DNA from: CAZAGT01 sp964484515
GTDB lineage: Bacteria > Desulfobacterota > DSM-4660 > Desulfatiglandales > HGW-15
Assembly (NCBI GenBank): GCA_964484515.1
Contig: CAZAGT010000254.1
Location: 1 to 7,673, forward strand
Length of the DNA stretch: 7,673 nt
Direction of reading: 5' to 3'
Shown: positions 1 to 5,232 of the stretch, one piece after another
Position numbering within the stretch: the first letter of the stretch is position 1
How the letters are laid out: every line of letters starts with the position of its first letter
Position numbers and translations under genes: made by a program
Notes under the pieces: generated by a model
Databases searched by the model: none
Told to the model about the DNA's origin: nothing
The model's input: the letters and a program-made list of their open reading frames with translations, nothing else

Positions 1-2
1 AG

Positions 3-62
3 CCGTTCGGCCCCGAGCTCACGGCCGAGGGGCAAGGCGGCCGGAGCAGATTCAGTGAATAA
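3..62 (+). CDS. Possible 3' tail of an upstream gene (partial, uncertain)
   Basis: The third forward frame is open from the left edge to a TAA at 60-62 and reads as about 19 residues ending in RSRFSE. The stretch is too short to identify. Forward frame 2 also ends nearby (TGA at 56-58), and frame 1 runs on to a TAG at 115-117, so the choice of frame is a guess. If real, it could be the end of a gene lying before the ferredoxin gene, for example a molybdopterin partner, but nothing in the residues shows that. Confidence 0.2.
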   Translation, partial: PFGPELTAEGQGGRSRFSE

Positions 63-110
63 ACCAAGGCTGTCAACCCGGCCTATACCGCGGAGACCCT
101 CCGGCCGCCT
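35..110. repeat. 12-bp perfect inverted repeat with a competing small hairpin
   Basis: AGGCGGCCGGAG at 35-46 is the exact reverse complement of CTCCGGCCGCCT at 99-110, with a 52-bp spacer. Inside it, CGGAG at 91-95 can instead pair with CTCCG at 99-103 over a 3-nt loop, so the right arm has two mutually exclusive partners. No T-run follows, so it is not a standard intrinsic terminator. GC-rich sequence makes chance pairing more likely than usual. Function unknown. Confidence 0.45.
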
Positions 111-309
111 CGGGTAGCGCCTTATGCCGCGACAACGCACTCAATTCCTCGTTTTTGAAAAGAGACCCCCATGACCGGGCAACGCACTTTGAAAGACCTG
201 AAGATGTCAAATTCAAGTACCGCTTTCACGAAGCTTCCCGGTCGATCAACCTGGCCGCCTCCACGGCTAGTGGCTGGGCTGACTTCCGAATCCTGATTCC
301 TGCCGTCTA
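63..309. other. Intergenic region upstream of the ferredoxin gene
   Basis: No supported gene lies here. The longest candidate is a 41-codon frame at 171-296 (+), which begins MTGQRTLKDL, lacks a convincing Shine-Dalgarno sequence and has no recognisable domain. No clear sigma70 or sigma54 promoter pair could be read. Any promoter for the ferredoxin gene must lie here or further left. Confidence 0.5.
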
Positions 310-335
310 CTCATTGAGCGTTTTCGCTCAATGAG
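310..335. promoter_or_regulatory. Perfect 11-bp-stem hairpin ahead of the ferredoxin gene
   Basis: CTCATTGAGCG (310-320) and CGCTCAATGAG (325-335) are exact reverse complements around a TTTT loop (321-324). The stem ends 9 nt before the ribosome binding site of the ferredoxin gene and swallows an upstream in-frame ATG at 331, which would therefore be poorly accessible. It lacks a trailing T-run, so it is either a terminator of atypical form for whatever lies to the left, a 5'-UTR element that stabilises or controls the ferredoxin mRNA, or a palindromic protein-binding site. The pairing is seen directly. The role is inferred. Confidence 0.6.
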
Positions 336-344
336 GGAACTATC

Positions 345-350
345 AAGGAG
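345..350 (+). promoter_or_regulatory. Ribosome binding site AAGGAG deciding the ferredoxin start
   Basis: AAGGAG lies 7 nt before the ATG at 358. This favours that start over the in-frame ATG at 331, which sits inside the hairpin arm and would add nine residues with no counterpart in the family. Confidence 0.8.
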
Positions 351-357
351 ACTTCAA

Positions 358-1113
358 ATGACCCAATACGGTTTCTTCATTGATCAGAGCCGTTGCATCG
401 GATGCAACGCGTGTACGGTCGCCTGTATGCAGTGGCACGATATACCTCCCAGCCCTGTCAAGTGGATGCGGGTGTACCAATGGGAAAAGGGCCGGTTCCC
501 GAACGTCGAACTGCACATGTTACCGGTCATGTGTTACCACTGCGAGAATCCTCTCTGCGTCAAGGCTTGCAAGCATGAGGCCTTGGTCAAAGAGGACACC
601 TACGGCGCCGTCTTGGTGAACGCCGACAAGTGCGAAGGCTGCCGGAGCTGCTGGAAGGCATGTCCCTATGGGGCACCCCAGTTTGAGAGCGATGATGAAG
701 GCGCCAGGATGTCAAAGTGCACGATGTGTTTTGACCGCCTAGAAAAGGGCCTGACGCCGATCTGTGTGTTGAGCTGTTCGATGAGGGCCTTGGAATTCGG
801 TCCCCTTACGGAAATGATCCGGAAATACGGTGATCTGAGAAGACTGGAGGATATGCCCAAGGACTCGATCACCACTCCGGCGGCGGTCTTCAAACCCGCC
901 GCGGGAAAGATGCAGGTCGTTCCATGGGATCCGCAAAGGGCGCTTCGACTCTGGCAAAAAAGACATTCGGAAAGCGGCGAACCTTTGTCCGATGTCTTCA
1001 CGGAGATCTCGCAGGTCACCCAAACCCCAACCGACATTGTCGGCCGCAACAAGCTCGTCCTCAAGGCAAGAAACTCCGCGGAACTCATGTACTATACGAC
1101 GGATGACGAATGA
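358..1113 (+). CDS. DmsB-type 4x[4Fe-4S] ferredoxin, electron-transfer subunit
   Basis: This is a 251-residue iron-sulfur protein of the DMSO-reductase subunit B (DmsB/NrfC-like) group. Such subunits carry electrons between a quinone-linked membrane partner and a molybdopterin catalytic subunit. Four cysteine groups are complete: C13-C16-C19-C23, C59-C62-C67-C71, C92-C95-C98-C102 and C121-C124-C136-C140 (the last as CxxC-x11-CxxxC), enough for four [4Fe-4S] clusters. The opening YGFFIDQSRCIGC is typical of the family. There is no signal peptide or membrane segment, so it is cytoplasmic or exported by riding with a Tat-targeted partner. It is longer than E. coli DmsB (about 205 aa) because of a tail after residue 150 with no cysteines. 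No catalytic or membrane-anchor gene is adjacent in the window: upstream is at least 295 bp of non-coding sequence, and downstream is a convergent gene. The substrate of the complex cannot be told. I see no convincing terminator in 1114-1269. Confidence 0.9.
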   Translation: MTQYGFFIDQSRCIGCNACTVACMQWHDIPPSPVKWMRVYQWEKGRFPNVELHMLPVMCYHCENPLCVKACKHEALVKEDTYGAVLVNADKCEGCRSCWKACPYGAPQFESDDEGARMSKCTMCFDRLEKGLTPICVLSCSMRALEFGPLTEMIRKYGDLRRLEDMPKDSITTPAAVFKPAAGKMQVVPWDPQRALRLWQKRHSESGEPLSDVFTEISQVTQTPTDIVGRNKLVLKARNSAELMYYTTDDE

Positions 1114-1269
1114 TCTCTGAATTGAGCACTAAATCTCTGTACCTCTTCCCTTATTTCGTTGTCGAAAACCACGTCCTATGGGTGGGGATTCTTTATCCGT
1201 TGTGAGGGCCAGACCGCTAGGCCATCAAGAAGAACGCCCTGGAGCCTCTATCGTGATGGGGGTTGATTC

Positions 1270-3414
1270 TCAATTCTCGTGAAGAATCGTGTTCGTAGAA
1301 CGGAGTGCCGTTGACAGGGGTGGGGGATCGTCCTGATTCTCGGGTGAGGCCTCGAGTTGGGAGACCACAGGGATCATGATCTGCTGAGCGGGTCTCAATT
1401 CGTAGAAGTCCAAATTAGGGTTGTATTTCTTGACGAGCCAGAAAGGCACCTCGAACGTATCACGGCAAAGGGTCCAGATGTTGTCCCCATATCTGACCCG
1501 GTAGGTCTGCACGTCGTCGACCTTATAGGAGCCGAAGAAATCCTCTTCGATCTCCTTATGATACTCGAAGCGTTTCTCCTCAAATTGCTCTTTCGAGGTC
1601 GTGTCGAGAGGGATCTTGACGCGTTGATTGATCCGGATCGCCCTACCGTAACGAAAGCCGTTGAGCTGTCTGATTCTTTGGGTTCGAATACCCAACCAGT
1701 CGGCATAGTGTCCCAAGGTCTCCTCGGCCTCCACCCGGAGGATACCGATTCGCTTTCCTCGGGGAGATGTCATCTCACGCACAAGCAGATTCCCGGTAAC
1801 CACCTCAGGATTGATGCTGGGTTCCGGGGGCATAGGTTTCGCTTCAGCTTCGGGGAAGGGCGGTCTCACGGGAGCGGGTTCGGTTTCAGTAGATACGGGA
1901 CCGCTGGGCTCGGCTTCAGTTACCGGAAATAATGGTTTGGCAGGCTCAGCCTCTGCCACAGCCGCAGTGAATTGAGGAGGTCCCGGGGCTGGTGGCTGGG
2001 TTTGCGCGAGGATCGGTGTCGTCGTAACCGTTTCTTTTTTGGGGGGCTCGGCCAAGGCCAAGCGCTCGGCTCTTTCATCCCGTGTGGGCAGTCGCAGGTT
2101 TTGGCCGACATAGATGGTGGCCTTTGAACTGAGGTTGTTGACCCACATGAGATCTGCTAGCTCGACGCCGTGCATCCTCGCAATTTTACCTGCGGTATCT
2201 CCCCTCTGGACTCGGTAGAAACGGCTGGGTTTTTGGCGCGACTTGTAGACCTCCGGCGGTAGCCCAGCGACGAGGACCTGTTGATCGATCCAGATCGGCA
2301 GCCTGATCACACACCCCTCGGGGATGTATTTCTGCCCGGTATAGACCGGTTTGCGCAGCGCCGGATTGAGGTTGCGAAGCAACTCGATGTCCACCTCTAG
2401 ATGATGCGCGATGCTTTTGAGGGAGGCATACCCCGTCAGCCTGTGCTCTCGGCGTGGAACCGGTCGATCTAAACGGAGTTCTCCAAAGTGCAGTCGGTAA
2501 TTCTTAGCAACCTCGCGTGCGGCAAGGAATTCAGAGTAGAAATTTCGCGACGCGAATTTGAACCGCCGGCCGTGATAGTTCTTGAAGATCTCCTCGTAGG
2601 AGCCCTTTGAGCGCTTGGCCCTACGCATCCCGGCGACACCATGATTGTAGGCCGTGAGTGCCAGAGGCCAGGAGCCCAGCTTTCGGTAATTGTGCTTGAG
2701 GAGTTTCGCAGCGGCTCGCGATGAGATGATAGGGTCACGTCTTTCATCGACGGTGTAACTCACTTCCATGAACCGCTTGCCGGTGGACCGGGTGAATTGC
2801 CATATTCCGGCGGCGCCGAATTTGCTGTAGGCCTTCGGATTAAACGATGACTCCACATGGGGCAGGTAGGCCAGGTCTTCCGGCAAACCGGCGGTGCGAA
2901 ATATCTCCTGAATCTCCTCAAGGTAGGCCCCTGACCGAATGAGTCCTGCCCGGAATCGGTCTTTCTGACCAAGCTGGTGCCGGACCCTTCTCATTGCCCT
3001 TCGGAAGGTCGCCTGGCCTGCTTTCGAACCAAAAAGGGCCGCCACGCGTTCTTGTTCTGGTGTTGCGGGAACCCCCTTTTGGGCCAACTGCCCAAGGATC
3101 CGTTTGTATTTTCGCCTGGCAGTCTTGACTCGGGCTTGGTTGATCTTGCCAGCGCCAGGCCTGTCTTGCCTCACCAGCTTAACGACGTCATAGATGATCG
3201 TCAGATCCCGGCTGTCATGAATGACCCCGTCGGTCGTGTCGTACTCGGTATAGATCTTTTTCCAGAAAGCCACATTGGGCCTCATGGCCTCGTATGCGGG
3301 GAACACGTCGGAGGATGCAGCAGGCTTGGACAGGAGGAGGCAGATAGCCGCCGCGACGAGAGTCGCGAAGAGGAACCTCCTCAGTTTCGGTGTCAAGATA
3401 GTGCTCATCGTCAT
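1270..3414 (-). CDS. mltD: MltD-like membrane/periplasmic lytic murein transglycosylase with LysM modules
   Basis: The enzyme cleaves the MurNAc-GlcNAc bond of peptidoglycan to leave 1,6-anhydro ends. Residues are numbered from the upstream ATG at 3471 (733 aa). I prefer the start at residue 20 (ATG at 3412-3414, 714 aa), because it puts KLRR directly before a hydrophobic stretch (33-47) and a PAAS-type cleavage site near 50-54, a normal Sec signal peptide. No lipobox is evident, unlike E. coli MltD. An N-terminal helical region (60-180) leads into an SLT domain (about 185-310) with catalytic Glu207 in LPHVESSFNP, then GAAGIWQF (219-226) and the AYNHG motif (274-278). A degenerate LysM-like module follows (about 341-392). 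A canonical LysM (418-462, YRVQRGDT) comes next, then a Pro/Glu-rich linker (about 475-555) and two more LysM-like modules (about 576-621 and 657-702). It is probably transcribed alone: 454 bp separate it from the upstream operon. It converges on the ferredoxin gene, 156 bp away. Confidence 0.9.
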   Translation of the reverse strand: MTMSTILTPKLRRFLFATLVAAAICLLLSKPAASSDVFPAYEAMRPNVAFWKKIYTEYDTTDGVIHDSRDLTIIYDVVKLVRQDRPGAGKINQARVKTARRKYKRILGQLAQKGVPATPEQERVAALFGSKAGQATFRRAMRRVRHQLGQKDRFRAGLIRSGAYLEEIQEIFRTAGLPEDLAYLPHVESSFNPKAYSKFGAAGIWQFTRSTGKRFMEVSYTVDERRDPIISSRAAAKLLKHNYRKLGSWPLALTAYNHGVAGMRRAKRSKGSYEEIFKNYHGRRFKFASRNFYSEFLAAREVAKNYRLHFGELRLDRPVPRREHRLTGYASLKSIAHHLEVDIELLRNLNPALRKPVYTGQKYIPEGCVIRLPIWIDQQVLVAGLPPEVYKSRQKPSRFYRVQRGDTAGKIARMHGVELADLMWVNNLSSKATIYVGQNLRLPTRDERAERLALAEPPKKETVTTTPILAQTQPPAPGPPQFTAAVAEAEPAKPLFPVTEAEPSGPVSTETEPAPVRPPFPEAEAKPMPPEPSINPEVVTGNLLVREMTSPRGKRIGILRVEAEETLGHYADWLGIRTQRIRQLNGFRYGRAIRINQRVKIPLDTTSKEQFEEKRFEYHKEIEEDFFGSYKVDDVQTYRVRYGDNIWTLCRDTFEVPFWLVKKYNPNLDFYELRPAQQIMIPVVSQLEASPENQDDPPPLSTALRSTNTILHEN

Positions 3415-3868
3415 CCAAATACCATCTGTGTTATCAGGCCAAACGCCGTCTCTGATTGACTGGCCCTTCATAGGCCCCCAGGTGGAGATGTAAGCCCGAA
3501 TCAGAAAACCGTGCGAAGAACGAGGTACGTCCTCTTCTATTGCAAATCCTGGTCGGAGGGAAACAGTTTTTTTGCTCCCCTACGATGGAGGCCATTCGAT
3601 ACGGGTGGAATCAAAGCTTCAAACGGCACACGCTGCCGGACAAAACGGCCCTTCGGAGAGGCCTTGGGCAGGATGTCTCTTCAGACGAAACTGGGCGATT
3701 ACCATTGCAAGTTTTATGCAACATTGCGGTTGGTCTCGTATCGGGTTGCATTCTGAGTAGTTAGCGCCCGACAGGGCCGGAAAGGCCTCTGCCCGGCGGT
3801 CGGATCGTGCGGGGATTTTGACGGCATCCCTGTTTGGAGGCGGAGTTGAATCATGAAAAGGCCAAAGA
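3415..3868. other. Long intergenic region between the mltD-like gene and the amidohydrolase operon
   Basis: No gene is supported here. Open frames of 60-90 codons exist on both strands, but they overlap each other, lack good ribosome binding sites and show no domain. The region should hold the promoter of the mltD-like gene and the end of the amidohydrolase transcript. Visible structures are a 7-T run at 3567-3573, a short inverted repeat TTGCA/TGCAA (3705-3709 and 3717-3721), and a GC hairpin at 3772-3791 (GGCC arms, GGAAA loop, CAG/CTG base with one bulge). The hairpin is about 80 nt past the amidohydrolase stop but has no T-run, so it is at best a weak terminator candidate. If the mltD-like gene starts at 3471 instead, the gap shrinks to 397 bp. 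Confidence 0.5.
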
Positions 3869-4714
3869 TTAGAGGCCGAGAACGGCAAGACTCTCCCGGT
3901 AGATCACGGCCTCGATCTGCTCGGCATCAAGACGCGGCAGGGCGGTCCCATCGAGCATCCGATTAAGACGGCGCAGACCATCGAGCGAGGCATTAACGGT
4001 CGTAAACGGGTAGTCGGTGCCGAAGAGCAATTTGTGCCAGACGCCGTATTCCTGGACGAGCATGAGGCTCTGGTAGAGCTGGAATGGTCGATAGTGCAAG
4101 GCACTGATATCGGCGTAAACATGCTCGTGTTTTCGGATGATCGCCACACATTCGTGCTCGTAGGGATGGGCCAGATGGGCTAAGACGATCTTGAGTTCCG
4201 GAAAGCGGACGGCGACCGGGTCCAGCCAGCGCGGAAACGTGCAGACCAACGGAGCCTGAGATACGAAGGTCGTGCCCGCGTGTAGAATCACAGGCAGCTT
4301 GTGCTGTTGAGCGTATTCCCACAAAGGCTGAAGGGTATCGTCGTCGGCGCGGAAGCCGGCGTACATGGGAAGAAGCTTGATCCCGCGGAGCCCCAGCTCG
4401 AGGTGCCCCTCGCGCATCTCCCGTTCCCAGCTTTCCTGAGTGGGGTCCAAAGACATGAACCCGATCAAGGTCTCAGGATGACGGGCCACGTGTTGGGCGA
4501 CATCATGATCATCCACCCAAAGCCCACTCAACCTGGCCTTGCCGCCGAAGACAATCCTGATCGTATCAGGAGGCGCCTGTCGGCGGTAAGCGTCGTAGTC
4601 CACGCTCAGATCAAGCTTGGCACCGGTTCGGGCCCGTGTGGCCTGAATCCGAAAATCGTCGCTGAAGTGCCCCTTTTCGTCCCAGACGTGAGAGTGAACG
4701 TCGATGATTCTCAT
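3869..4714 (-). CDS. Amidohydrolase_2-family metal-dependent hydrolase (TIM barrel)
   Basis: This 281-residue protein belongs to the amidohydrolase-related family that includes ACMSD-type decarboxylases and various hydrolases acting on C-N, C-O or C-C bonds in the cytoplasm. The opening MRIIDVHSHVW carries the HxH metal site (His7, His9). Further family landmarks are GIKLLP (111-116), ILHAG with His145, VLAHLAHP with His180 and His183, YADIS (200-204) and LFGTDYPF with Asp234, the usual metal-binding and catalytic aspartate. Length is normal and the frame is intact. The substrate cannot be predicted from sequence. It is the last gene of a three-gene operon: its ATG lies 11 nt after the stop of the CBS gene and has no clear Shine-Dalgarno sequence of its own, so translation may be coupled to the gene before it. 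The link with a cysteine-synthase fusion raises the possibility of a sulfur- or amine-containing substrate, but that is only inference. Confidence 0.85.
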   Translation of the reverse strand: MRIIDVHSHVWDEKGHFSDDFRIQATRARTGAKLDLSVDYDAYRRQAPPDTIRIVFGGKARLSGLWVDDHDVAQHVARHPETLIGFMSLDPTQESWEREMREGHLELGLRGIKLLPMYAGFRADDDTLQPLWEYAQQHKLPVILHAGTTFVSQAPLVCTFPRWLDPVAVRFPELKIVLAHLAHPYEHECVAIIRKHEHVYADISALHYRPFQLYQSLMLVQEYGVWHKLLFGTDYPFTTVNASLDGLRRLNRMLDGTALPRLDAEQIEAVIYRESLAVLGL

Positions 4715-4725
4715 TTCGGAAACGG

Positions 4726-5202
4726 CTACAGGTCCCTGACCAATTGCAGCATCTCTGGTGTCGCTATGATGCCCACCAACTGCTCATCGCGGGTGACGAA
4801 CACGCGGTGAATCCGATTCCTGATCATCGTGTCGGCCACCTTCGGCACCGGGGTATCCTCGGACACCCTGTAGATGACCGGGGTCATGATGTCACGGACC
4901 GTCACCAACGGTTCACCGGCAATTTGGGAGGAAGTGAACTCCTCGGAGGCGTAACGCCGCTCCGAGGCCTGCAGATAGTATTCATGAGGCTCGCCGGAAG
5001 GGGCCTCCTCTTGCGGGAGCGTATCGTGAATGACGATGTCGGTTGAAGAGACCACGCCGATCAATTTGCCCTCCTCTGAGATCACCGGAGCGCCCGAAAT
5101 GGAGTTCTCGGCCAGGAATTCGGCGAGGCGGGGAACCGACCAGTCGGCCCGCGCCAGGAGGACGTCCCGCGTCATAATATCCTTTGCCGTTAACGCTTTC
5201 AA
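4726..5202 (-). CDS. Two-CBS-domain protein, putative adenine-nucleotide sensor (TTG start)
   Basis: A 158-residue protein made only of a CBS pair (Bateman module). CBS1 spans about 7-60 (AKDIMTRDV, then GVVSSTDI at 49-56). CBS2 spans about 102-157 (VRDIMTPVI, then GIIATPEM at 144-151). A charged linker of some 40 residues lies between them. Such proteins commonly bind AMP, ATP or SAM and regulate a partner. CBS1 has the full G-h-h-[ST]-x-x-D ribose-binding motif, with Asp55. In CBS2 the S/T is Ala147 and the Asp is Glu150, so nucleotide binding may be asymmetric. I chose the TTG at 5200-5202 because GAGGGAG lies just upstream and the first CBS motif starts at residue 7. The next Met (residue 10) would cut into the domain. 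No catalytic domain is attached. The gene sits 30 nt after the fusion gene and 11 nt before the amidohydrolase, so its target is plausibly one of these. Confidence 0.85.
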   Translation of the reverse strand: MKALTAKDIMTRDVLLARADWSVPRLAEFLAENSISGAPVISEEGKLIGVVSSTDIVIHDTLPQEEAPSGEPHEYYLQASERRYASEEFTSSQIAGEPLVTVRDIMTPVIYRVSEDTPVPKVADTMIRNRIHRVFVTRDEQLVGIIATPEMLQLVRDL

Positions 5203-5205
5203 AGT

Positions 5206-5212
5206 CTCCCTC
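5206..5212 (-). promoter_or_regulatory. Ribosome binding site GAGGGAG supporting the TTG start
   Basis: Read on the minus strand, GAGGGAG lies 3 nt before the TTG codon, and its GAGG core is 6 nt away. This is a usable Shine-Dalgarno sequence and the main reason for accepting a rare TTG start for the CBS protein. Confidence 0.65.
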
Positions 5213-5232
5213 TTCTGAAAATCATTCGCGCT

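Noticed and set aside
171..296. A 41-codon forward frame ahead of the ferredoxin gene
   Set aside because: It has no convincing Shine-Dalgarno sequence, no domain and an unremarkable composition. A frame of this length is expected by chance in GC-rich sequence.
666..1088. A 140-codon minus-strand frame opposite the ferredoxin gene
   Set aside because: The forward frame has sixteen correctly spaced cluster cysteines. The reverse frame has no family features.
1207..1223. GGCC/GGCC inverted repeat as a terminator between the convergent genes
   Set aside because: The stem is only 4 bp with no T-run on either strand, too weak to call.
1357..1932. A 191-codon open frame antisense to the mltD-like gene
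   Set aside because: It mirrors the Pro/Glu-rich linker and LysM modules of the real gene, with low-complexity Gly/Phe sequence and no domain.
3619..3888. An 89-codon minus-strand frame in the gap, overlapping the end of the amidohydrolase gene
   Set aside because: It overlaps a real gene, has no recognisable domain and has an implausible composition. A remnant cannot be excluded, but nothing supports it.
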